Positions 54,282-64,000 of a stretch of DNA of 64,000 bases are shown one piece after another. Numbering within the stretch: position 1 is the stretch's first letter; every line of letters begins with the position of its first letter. Source of the stretch: Tricholomella constricta (Eukaryota > Basidiomycota > Agaricomycetes > Agaricales > Lyophyllaceae); the NCBI GenBank assembly GCA_013368375.1, contig JAACJP010000002.1, forward strand, positions 1,798,001-1,862,000, given 5' to 3'. The notes under the pieces were generated by a model. The model did not search any database. It saw only the letters and a program-made list of their open reading frames with translations, and was not told the DNA's origin. The position numbers and the translations under genes were made by a program.

Positions 54282-57200
54282 ATGTCAATCACGCAACGCG
54301 ACTCTCTTCTCAAACGTCCGATAGTACTTCGTAACACATCAAAGTACTTGAATCTCAGGCAACTAGCAGTAGGCCCACTCGAAATCGAATCAGGTCGTCG
54401 AAAGCGTATTCTTTTCGGAATATGGCTAGCCCAATTTCTCTCAGTATGCTCATCTATCTACATTTTTATACCAACATCCAATCTGACGCAGTCCATACAT
54501 AGGCTCTGAATTGTTCGTGCTCCTCGAATATCTATATCACATATATATACTGACATCCCTCTCTTTCTTCTTTACAGTGACATTGGTCCCCACAAGTGCG
54601 TCCCGTCCTCAACGCAGTCTTCGATATTGTCGTACTTACAGCGCTTCCCGCACCAGTGCTCCCGTCGATATCCTCTGATTTCCAAAAGTCCAACCAGGCG
54701 AGCTGGGTCGGGACTTCGTACGGCATCAACAGCACCCACTCCACATACCATTCTCCATAACTGAACCACGCATACTAGGTACCTACTTGCGACGTGTACC
54801 TTTACGCCTTTATATGGCCGACTGTGTGACGCCATGGGACGAAGGGGCGCAACTCAATCTGCAATCCTCTTTGCAGCCATCGGGATCTTCGCCTGCGGAT
54901 GTGTTCGAAGAACATGAAGATGCTGATCCTCTCCCGTTTTGTTCGTATACCCCAGATTCTTCCCCGAGCCCAGTGAGAGTAAGCATACTAATGGGCAATG
55001 GGCAACAGATTTCAGGGATCGGCGGTGGTGGGATCTTCATGACTTCTTCGTTCGTCGTTGGTTTCTAGCTCAAAAGGTTAAGAGTATATGTCGACTGACA
55101 GGCTCCCCCATTCTAGCATTATCACGAGTGACATGTACAGTCTTCGTGTAAGAGTCAAGCCACCTCTTTTCCACACATGGTAATCAGAGTTCAACGTTTT
55201 TTTTTTTTTTGGCAGACGCGGGGATTCATCCAAAGTATCGGCGGAATTTTTTACGGGGTCTGCCCTCTCGCTCTCTTGTCATAAGTGTTCCATATTGATA
55301 TGTATTAACTCCTACCTTCAGCTTGGCATGGGTCTTGGCGGGCCCATAGGAGGTCTTGTAACAGACTGGTAGGTTCGACGCCACGGCCACGTCTCCTGGC
55401 GAATCATTCGATAACGACGTCTGGCGCCGGCAGGTTTGGTTGGAGATGGGCATTCTTGATGCAGATACCCTTATTCACGTTTTCCTTCGGCTTGACTTCA
55501 TTCAATCTGCATTACACAACCCACGTATGACGTTTCTCATCACCACAACATGTCATGGGTACTAAGGCGGTGGACTCGGACTATTAGGGAAGGGGCAAAA
55601 GCAAGTTGGAGATTCTGAAACGGATCGACTACGGAGGGTTGCCTCATCCTGATGGCATCCGTGAGTCGCTCATTTACAATTTACGGTTGCTTACTTACAC
55701 CCTATGAAGGTGGGCTCCATGCTTTACTTTCTGAGCACACGCTACAATGAAGGGCGTGAAGTACGTGTCCTCTGCGCTTCTCCTCATGTCTCCCACACCG
55801 CTCACGGACTTTGAACCTAGTGGGCGGACCCCACAGTTTCAATGCCTCTTCTCCTTGCGCTTACCTTTCTCTGTCTGTTCCTTCTCGTCGAGGCCTTCAT
55901 GGCATATGCCAAACCAGTCCTGCCCCCTTCCTTCTTAACGCGAAAGATCCCTCTCCTCGTTGGCTGCAGCAATGCCTTGGTCGCGGTATGTAACCTATCC
56001 GTGACGTACTTCTTCCCGGTCTGGTTCCAGACAGTCATGCTTTCATCTGCTTCAACTGCAGGTACGTACGGCCGCGTGTTCCTCAACAAACAAACGAGTT
56101 AATCTAAACCTCAATCAATCCCCCAGGCTTGCATCTGTTGCCGAACAGCGTCTCTATTTCAACCGGATCCATATTCGCGGGGTTAGTACGTCCAAACCCC
56201 AATCTTCTTTGACCAGCGGTTTGAATTGAATCGATTTTTGTTTTCCTAATTCGTCCTGGAGATGGATGATGCGAAGGACGGGGAGATACAAGATGCTGAA
56301 CCTCGTCTTTGGATCCTTACCCTTGCTCGCCGCCGTACTCCTAACACAGATGCAAGAAGACTCTGCCCATGCCCATTTGTGGCTCAGCATCGTAGGCAAG
56401 CACTGAACACTCTGCGCCAGTGAGCTTACCAACCTTTTCTCCTTCAGACGCCGTTGGGGTTGGGCAACGCCGTCGTACTTCAGACCAAGTACAGTACGTC
56501 CCCCCCTCCCCCCCTCGCATGCTATCTCTGGGCTAGCCACACAAACAACGTCTTAATAAAACTGAGCAACAAGTCGCCCTGGTGGCGAGTTTGCAGGAAG
56601 AAGAGATGGCGGTCGGGGACTGGGTTTTTTGGCAACTCCTACGCGGTCTCGGTGAGAGCTACTAACTACATATTTGAGTTGTATGTACTACGCAGGGGCG
56701 GGCTTGCTCATGATCATCCGTGGTTCTTTCAAAAGGCCAAGTCGGAGGCCTCGCCACCGCCTCGGCACTCTTCGAGTCGAGACCGGACAGCGAACTGCGT
56801 GCGCGCATTCAATCGCCGGACGCCGAAGAGGTGGGTTGTCGTCATCTCATCTCATATATCTCATCCAGGTTTTGCGATAAAGCCTCCACATCCTACATAC
56901 ATCCTAACGCTTGATTCCATCCAGATCATCAAGGCCATCAGACACTCTTCGCGCATCATAGGCAACCTCCCGCCGGTGCTGCAGCGGGTCGCCAGGGACG
57001 CGTACGCGGCGAGTCTTAAATCTGTTTTCGCTCTGGCTGCGTGCGCATCCCTGCTCGCATACCTTGTCCGTTTGCCGGTGAGTTTGATGAGTTTTACTCG
57101 TGCCGGGGTGGGGAATGCGAAACAATGGGCTTAACATGGGAGGCGCCCCCACAGATTCCCGAAAAGGACTTGAACGAGAACGATCCTCCTCCTCATGCTG

Positions 57201-57298
57201 ACCTAGCCCCGGGAAACGGGGACCAGTCGTCGTCCCATTGCGGCTCTGAATCTGGGTATGAGAGCGACGACGACGAAGGCAAGTACGTGCGTCCTTGA
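54282..57298 (+). pseudogene. DHA2-type MFS transporter gene (VBA/Azr1-like), 20 exons, frameshifted
   Basis: Exons can be traced from 54282-54443 to 57155-57298, including a 10-nt exon (54503-54512, GCTCTGAATT) that joins LAQFLS to ALNLTLVPT and an 18-nt exon (54578-54595). All 14-helix landmarks are visible: YLLATCTFTPLYGRL..MGRRGA (motif A), SGIGGGGIF, LGMGLGGPIGGL, GWRWAFLMQIP, KRIDYGG, FLSTRYNEG, VTYFFPVWFQTVML, GLHLLPNSVS, LGNAVVLQT and VGGLATASALFESRPD..LRARI. The acidic tail has YESDDDEG. In exon 5 a duplicated GT (54901-54904) shifts the frame just before KNMKMLIL. Exon 11 (near 55640) also needs a shift to continue. Otherwise 19 introns keep valid ends. Two sequencing errors would be an alternative to decay. 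Confidence 0.8.
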
Positions 57299-57473
57299 TT
57301 CCTCGGGTGTCCATATCCTCTTTAAAACGGGTGATACGGTGTCCCACTGTCATGCACGTTGAAAACCCGGCAGCTTCAGCATCGTGTATAAATCTATGAA
57401 CATCTTACAATGAACAACTTTGCCCTGTCAATGATCCATCCAGGATGACGGGTGTAGCCCTATAGGTAAAACT

Positions 57474-59136
57474 CTAAATGCCGATTCGGATGGGGAATCG
57501 ACGCCGCGTAAGGTTCTTGAATTCGCCATACTCCCAACTGTAACAATCCTATGTTTGATATTCGTCAATTAAGCCTAATTATAAGATGCCGATTAAGATC
57601 TTTTGCACGTACCACGCAATCCTTCTCCGCTTCCGCGACCGGTACTTCTAAGCCATTGTCGGGATCCCAGTCCTCATTCAGGATCTTCTCGATTACGAAC
57701 TTGATGGGATGCGATGATACGCTGACGCTCCAATTCCGCTTGCTGACGGTATCATAGCGGATTGTCTTCCCGAGATGGCAACTTCAAGTCGTAGAACAGA
57801 AAAAAAACCTTAGTGGTGACTTTCAAGGAATTGGCGAAATACATACCCAGTTTCCAACGCGTACCCTCCGATTGCACAAGCGGATGTGACTCCTGTGCAT
57901 GCACCCAGCGGTATCGGCTGGTGTAGAAAAACAGGGTGTCGTCAGTGCCGAATCTCGGCCACTGTAATGTTTTTTATGCTTACGTCTCCAGTGTGATATA
58001 CATGCGTGATGTGTTGAGTAGAAGGCTGAGGGATCATCAGTTTAGAACACTTAATAGGGGGAAAGGGCTATAAAGCCTTACGGGAGAGGGAAGGTGAAGT
58101 CGCTTGGCAGCAAGTCTCTCGCCTGGCGCCTCGAAAGCTACGACGGGTGCTCCAAAGGTTACACCGATTAGGGAGGCGAGGGCACCGCCGAGGGAATGCC
58201 CTTGAAGACATTGTCAGTAGTGAAGAGTCAGAGGAAGGAAACAAACGAACCAATCATCCAGATATCCGCGTTAGGATACATGTAAGTTACATTATTATAA
58301 AGATTCTGGACGATACATGAATAAGAAAGCGATGACATCAACTTCAATACGCACAGTGCCGATGGGATAAAAGAGGCTGTCCTCAATAAGCGAGCCTTCC
58401 ACACAGGTCTGGTCGCAGCGATAGCCACCAGAGTAACAATCACAGACAGGAGACCATGTTGGCCCAAGACGCGCGCAGCAGCAGGAAAAAAGGAGGTTGT
58501 CGTTCAGCTTGTCCTTCTTCACGGTGGGGCCGCCGCCCCCAGCTAGCCATGGCGCCGATGTTCCCTTGACAGAGACAATGACGGTCGAGTTGTCCTCAGA
58601 GACAAATACGTGTCCTCTAAACCCGTCTGCATCTGGTTCCCAGCCGAACGGGTAGCTCTAGCAAATATTTCGATTTCGACTTTGTCAGTTATATATGTGG
58701 TTCAAGGCGCGTGACGTACTGTATTCCAGTCGGACCCCAGATCATACCAGTCCTTGTCCTTCGGCACGGTATACGAGTTGTATGTCATCTTCGCAAGCTG
58801 AAGAAGCGTTTCGCGTTTCTCAACGTTCGGACCTTGCACATCCACATCTTTCCACTTCAGTGGCTCACTCTGCATGTGCCGCATGGATCGAATACGCGCG
58901 TTCGAGAACTCGTCAAGTGACTCTGGACGCGATGTTATGATACTCGTTGTTGGTATGTCGTAGCTCTCCGGCGCGAACGATGGTGGCATATCTGCGAAGA
59001 TGATATGAGAATCATTGGATACACCATGCTCGTGGCGAAGCTGGAATCTGAGCGGTGCTGGTTCAATATTGCTGTTCTCCGACCAAAGCAGCGATACTAG
59101 TAGCGAGCGTAGTGCAATTGGAAGGATCTGTAGCAT
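57474..59136 (-). CDS. ATG15: Putative lipase ATG15
   Basis: Eight exons (high to low): 59136-58720, 58657-58355, 58305-58251, 58200-58082, 58025-57984, 57917-57847, 57781-57613 and 57548-57474. They give 416 residues with matching phases. A hydrophobic N-terminus ([15 protein letters not shown]) acts as signal anchor. The Atg15 signature follows: [28 protein letters not shown], then [42 protein letters not shown], and the lipase elbow GHSLGG (Ser261). [37 protein letters not shown] and the end [12 protein letters not shown] complete it. Atg15 is the vacuolar phospholipase that lyses autophagic and Cvt bodies. It is the second autophagy gene in the window. The tail after WEYG is short. Confidence 0.93.
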
Positions 59137-59536
59137 AGGCCAGGGTCACAGTGGTATTGGCAGAAGGAGCAAAAGGTCCAAGAGAGTCAGACGCATGTGG
59201 CAATGGCACGGCGGTCACGTGATTGGGTCGGGGGAACGATGCGATTGCACGCGCAACCAAACAAAATTCTGTTTCACCACGCCCGCCATTGCAAGGGACG
59301 AGCCCATATCACATCCTGCCAGTCTAGATCTCTCGAAAAAACTAATAATCTGTCGGACCTTTGATGCTTAACTCGATCAGGCGTTTGACATAGGTCTAGA
59401 ATGCTAGATCAGTCTGGACGCTCCATGATCAAACTCCGGGCTTCTTTAGCAGTGGATTGGTTTTCCAGATAAATTTCAAAGAATTCTTTCATCTCTCCCT
59501 CGAACGATATCTTCCAGACAAATCACTACATTTCAC
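59137..59536. other. Divergent promoter region of ATG15 and the DUF6593 gene
   Basis: 400 bp between two divergent start codons. No TATA box or motif is obvious by eye. Confidence 0.4.
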
Positions 59537-60171
59537 ATGGATCTTTGTCTCGTTAACAACGACCCGTCGCAGACCCTCCTCGTTGCGGCGGACGGACCAC
59601 GTTATGAGATCGACACTAACAAATCTACTCTGGCCCACACCACAACCATCGTACGACTAGAGAGCGAAGTGAGCACTGGCCACGTAAGGACCGTAGTTGG
59701 GGAGGTGGTACAGTGTCCTATGCAGGAGACGAAGTTGCAATTATGTGACACGAACCTTGAGCTCGTCTTGCGTCCCATGACCAGTGCCGATACCGACAAG
59801 TGAGTTCTCCCTTTGAGCTACCGCCTAAGCACTGGGAAAACCAGCGATAACTTCTTGTCCGAAGCTCGTGGTCGTTCCTGGGTCCAGACAATAGACCCTA
59901 CAGGTGGCAGTTATTCATGCAATCCCCAGTCGTATGTCGAATGTTTCGGCATTGGTCGTGGCTGATCTACATGTCCTAGTTGATCTTGAATGACAATTCA
60001 CATACGTTGCTTGCTCGATATCGTCGCGCGAAGTTGGGCATCGTGTCGCGGTCTAGAAAAGCCTTCCTTGAAATACTACCCGCAGGACTGAATATCGTCG
60101 ATATCATTGTGGTCACCTTCGTCTCCTTTATGAAGCAACACATGCCCATCGATTATCATCATCCCACATGA
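59537..60171 (+). CDS. DUF6593-domain protein
   Basis: Exons 59537-59799, 59845-59935 and 59980-60171 are proposed. The second donor (GTCGAA after TAT) is chosen only because it keeps the frame into LILNDNSHTLLARY; the stronger GTATGT at 59932 does not. The protein opens MDLCLVNNDPSQTLLVAADGP with the TTTIVRLES strand. It ends with YRRAKLGIVSRSRKAFLEIL and IVDIIVVTFVSF, the beginning and end pattern of DUF6593, a common agaric domain without known function. The middle of the family pattern is weak, so the gene may be diverged or the second exon slightly wrong. Confidence 0.7.
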
Positions 60172-61834
60172 TACCTTCAGTGACGACGTAAACTGAACCT
60201 AGCATGTCGAAATTCTCGCATGGTATGTTTCTTTCTCGACTGGAAATTTGGAATCTAACATGAGGCCTTCTGACAGGTGCTGCGAATTTGACGAGAGACT
60301 GGCTCTTTTAGACCCTCTTATTGGGGCATCTCTCTCCTGTCTCCCTCTGTACACGCATCCTTTTATTAGGACTGTCTTCGCACGATCTTTTTTTGTTTGT
60401 ATGTATCATTAGCGCATGGATCGCATACCTGTACTGCTGCACGTCTTTTCGATTAGAAATCTAGTACTTCTACAATTGATCAGCCTGACGCTGCGTGCTG
60501 TAACCCTGAAGCAGAGCGCGTGTTCGACATCAAGTCAACTACACATCCAAGCGCCAGCGCGAACCCACCTGCGCAGACTCCAGGCGAAGTCTTTTGTTAC
60601 CTTTTTTTACAAGAAGGTGTTGTGGTATGGTCGATGTCGGGGAAGCGACACTAATTAAATCTAGACGACTTCAACTGCCCCATAAATTGTGAGATAGTAT
60701 TGAAGTGAAGATTTTAAATGAGGTGGTCGACGATCAACTTGATAACAGGGGGATGCTAGAAGGCCTCGACTGCAGCAATTCTGAGCTCTGTAGATGTCGG
60801 GTCCACAGCATAAAAATAAGAGATGTAATGGTAGTCGGACACTCTGAGTCTCCATATTAATAGCGCCACGATCTGTTACGGTTCTACACAGTTTACAGGC
60901 CGGATATAATGCGAGGCAAAGTAAAAAGAAGATAATTTTCTCCGTGTAGATGCGACAGTCGAATAGGTATCGTCTTCGTGACCTGTCAGATTCGGGATGA
61001 AGGACTTTCGGCGCATTCTGCCACAAAGAACATTGATTGAAGAAGGATCGACATCATGATGATCATCAGTGAATATATATATAATTAATACCCACGCTGT
61101 CCACAGACAATAATTATAATATTAATGCTCTCCTTCATAAACTTGACCTTGAACCAAGATCGTCATTGTCGACAAGCCCCTAGGGCTCCGTCGACGGTCT
61201 CAACTTGTTCGTTTCTGCATCCTTATCGCGATAAATTCAAAGGTCTTTTTCCTCGATACCCGTCCCAGTAACGGCGCCCAAATTCCGCCATATCAAGCCC
61301 GGCTGCAGCGATTAAGGAAGTCATCTTGACATAGTTCTCAACCAGGCCAAGAACAGTTATAGAGGCTCAGGTGGACACAGAACATTCAGAATCCTGGACA
61401 TAATTAAACCGCACACCTGGGGTTTTCTCTTCATCCTGCGGGAGGTGTCATGATCACGGCACCCATCACGACATTTTCATTCTGAAGACAGGAGACAGAT
61501 GGGTCCTGGCCAACTTGAAGTGTACGAACAGTTTTGACACTGACAGCCTTCGCCTGGGACGTGTCTAAGCTAGGCAAAAGTATACAATCCATCCCTCCGC
61601 TCTTCCGTGTCCACCAATCACAATCCACGGTACCACCGAACCACTCGCCGCTGGCAACGCTTCCCCTACCTACTCCCCCTTCCCGGCGATCATGATGACA
61701 TTATTGACAGCTTACATCTTCCTTCATCTATCCGGCACGTCTGGGGGTGACGTGCATGGGAGCAGGAGTAGGCAATCCGTGTGCACTGGCGTATGCGTTT
61801 GCATGATGTGCCCCTGGCAAGGCTGATTCGCGCA
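60172..61834. other. 1.7-kb gap, no gene supported
   Basis: Only short frames occur: plus 60416-60658, minus 60661-61026 and 61431-61628. None has a recognised domain, and splicing could not join them into a model. An AT-rich stretch with TATATATATAATTAATA lies at 61074-61090. Confidence 0.35.
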
Positions 61835-61840
61835 TATAAA
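61835..61840 (+). promoter_or_regulatory. TATA box of the WSC-domain gene
   Basis: TATAAA lies 60-65 bp upstream of the ATG at 61900. Confidence 0.6.
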
Positions 61841-61899
61841 GCGCTTGCGAGAGCACTGATTGTGCTTTCCTTGACTTTTCTTCTTCCACCCAAGCCCTG

Positions 61900-63848
61900 A
61901 TGGCGCTCGGCCTCGGTACCTCAGCATTCGCCACGCTCTTGCTTCTCTCGGTGAGTCGTGCCTCTATATTCCATGCTCATGGGTGGTTCTTATTAGGCTT
62001 CGTAGGCCCCCGTCTGGCCACAATCCATCCCGCCACTGCTTCCCGGAACGTGGACCTCGCTAGGATGCTACACGTGAGCAGTGACACAATACTGGCCTTT
62101 TTCTCGTTTGTGATCATTCGAATGGGAATGCGATTAGCGACATTTCCACTTCGCGGACGCTAGCCGCGACCTTTACAAGCTCGGACAACATGACGGTCGA
62201 GTCTTGCATCGGTTTCTGCGATAACCTGGGGTACAACTATGCTGGTGTGGAATTTGGCAGTACGTCCCATGTTTACTTGTGTGCTTCTCGAGCAAAGGGC
62301 TCATATGGATATGGTCTTGTCAGGGGTAAGAACAACACTCCCTTAACGCATCCTGTCATTCTGACGTATGATTCAAACTTCGTTTCGATTCCATTACACT
62401 TTCATGCATCCGCGTACACTCGTAGGAATGTTGTGCGTCATCGCCCTGTACCTTCCCCTCCGAATACCTTTGGTTAATTGCTCTACCACCTAGATTGCGA
62501 CTCGACCATCCAAATTCCCGGAGAGCCCACCGCGCTGAGTGACTGCAACTTCGGGTGTAACGGCGATCCGACTGAGTCCTGTGGGTCATCTGGCCGCATT
62601 AACCTGCTGTACAACGGGGAGCCGAGTCCAACGCTCGTGCCGAACGTGTCGAACGTTAATGGCGATACCTGGACATACCAGGGGTGCTTCACGTATGTAC
62701 ACTTTTGTCCATCTTTCCAGTCGTCAGGGTCCCTGCTTACAGTCATGGTGGAAATAGGGATTCGACGAATCAACGCACGCTAACAGCCCCCGTCAACATT
62801 CCGGGGGGAGTTACTGCAGAGTCATGTACGGCAGCGTGCCAGTCTTTGGGCGGCTACACGTACGCTGGAATGGAAATCGGACACGAATGCTGTAAGTCCG
62901 GGCTCCCTCTGCGCACCAAGGAGCCATGAACCTAAATCGAACCCTCCGAACCAAAGGGTGCGACAACGCGATTAATCCACCCACTCAGCGTGTGTCGGAC
63001 AACGACTGCCGCATGGTGTGCTCAGCGAACCACGCGGAGTACTGCGGGAATACGAATCGCCTTGCCGTGTATCGCTTTGCGTCCTCGGGGGAGCCTTCAG
63101 GACCACAGCCATGTTTGTCCAAGGATGTAGCGAACTTTACGCTCGTCGCTGCGTACAAAAATCCACCCACAAGCGGGCCGACCACGGTCAAGCTCAAGGT
63201 CGTCCTCGCTGAGCTCGTACCCAACGTCGTCTGGGCAGTCCTTTCGGTGCGTTTCCACGGTCTTGGGCTGGGGGAATTCCAATGCTCACCTGCTCGCTGC
63301 TTGTCTTCGCTTCTCATCAATCGAACCAAAACTCTGGACTCGTCGGCACAAATAGGCGTGTCCCACATGCTGCTCGGAATGGCCGTACTTCTCTCTGCAG
63401 GACTCCGTGTTCTTCCCCCGTTCGCCGTCGAACCCTACCCTGCACGCGTCCTCGACAGCACCGGGCGACGGCGAGTCGCCCAACTTTGTGTCCTCGAACC
63501 CGGCATTCCCCGGGGTCCAGGCGTATTGCACCATGGTCAGTCCCGTTTATGGCTTCGTCTTCCCGATGTCGGGAGACCTCCACCAAAGCGTGATTGCTGA
63601 CGTTATGCCCTCTTCTTTCTCTTTCCTGATCACTCTTCATGATCAATGATTTACTCTTCGGGATATAGGAAGACCCAACGAATGGTCCGCCGGTGTTGGC
63701 GTTCGGGGGCAAGGCGGACGCATTCTCGCTGTGCGGCAATTTGACTGCGAATGGCAGATTGGATGTGGTGTATTCGCCGGTGACGGGGCATCCCCACTAT
63801 ACCCTCGACAGTTGTAGTCCGATCACGATACAAGTCATCACTGGGTAG
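61900..63848 (+). CDS. Secreted protein with two WSC domains
   Basis: Exons found: 61900-61950 (signal peptide MALGLGTSAFATLLLLS), 62006-62073, 62138-62259, 62494-62692, 62758-62891, 62957-63246, 63401-63535 and 63669-63848. The first WSC domain runs from WTSLGCYTDI through ESCIGFCDNLGYNYAGVEFG to CNGDPTESCGSSGRINLLY. Its E-C-x-C piece is missing, so a small exon between 62260 and 62493 is probably overlooked. The second is complete: WTYQGCFTD, ESCTAACQSLGGYTYAGMEIGHECWC and CSANHAEYCGNTNRLAVYR. A beta-rich C-terminal domain ends HYTLDSCSPITIQVITG. WSC domains bind carbohydrate or act as wall sensors. No membrane segment follows, so this form is likely secreted. Confidence 0.85.
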
Positions 63849-64000
63849 GGGGCCCTGCTTCTGTGGGAGGGATGGTGAAAAGCCTGAATTTGGATCCGAA
63901 TCGACGTCAAAAAGGCACGACTAGTCAGTCTGTACTTATTACTTATACCCACTTTGCCTTTTGCTTTTTTTATTATTACTTCTCTTTCTCGCTTGTCTAC

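Overview
The window reads as nuclear DNA of a mushroom-forming basidiomycete (Agaricomycetes). Genes are dense and carry many short GT-AG introns of about 45-110 bp. Conserved eukaryotic single-copy genes are present: mitochondrial uS7, the GTP/GDP carrier, ATG101, ATG15 and an OPA3-like gene. They are mixed with families and transposons typical of this group: KDZ and Plavaka transposases, DUF6532, DUF6593, an agaric tyrosine-recombinase relic, WSC-domain secreted proteins and an AA14-like secreted protein. No bacterial-type feature was seen. Exon models below were built by hand and checked for canonical splice sites and reading-frame phase. They are not supported by transcripts.

1-8.0 kb: the 3' end of one paralogue, then a decayed tyrosine-recombinase gene split by an intact pogo-type transposon (TA duplication, 1451-4088). 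Then come the complete second paralogue (4729-5401), a disordered repeat protein with a 6-nt exon (5672-6535), and a 5' fragment of an MFS transporter gene. 8-15 kb: an unclear stretch, mitochondrial ribosomal protein uS7m, a two-helix membrane protein, the mitochondrial GTP/GDP carrier (seven exons), and a 13-exon AA14-like secreted protein. 16.3-20.1 kb: an approximately 2-kb tandem duplication whose main content looks like a spliced non-coding transcript built of hairpin repeats. 20.7-26.4 kb: a BTB protein, an intron-containing tRNA-Arg(ACG), ATG101, a GNAT acetyltransferase and a possible PD-(D/E)XK protein.

26.9-46.7 kb is transposon country. An apparently intact Plavaka transposase is divergent from a DUF6532 gene. 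Next to them, a second GNAT paralogue has its exon 2 split by a 12.5-kb element (33378-45921) flanked by the 8-bp duplication GTCGCACT. That element carries a complete KDZ transposase, three other long intact genes and a 109-bp minisatellite. 47-64 kb: a GH5 steryl/glycosyl-ceramide glucosidase, an OPA3-like gene with a GC-AG intron, a C2H2-RING protein, a 20-exon DHA2 MFS transporter copy with frameshifts (whose first nine exons are also found inverted at 7-8 kb), ATG15, a DUF6593 protein and a double-WSC secreted protein.

The housekeeping genes do not form a pathway cluster. What ties the window together is repeated local duplication (three paralogous or duplicated pairs plus one inverted duplication) and insertion of three classes of DNA transposon, two of which can be placed to the base because removing them restores the interrupted reading frame.
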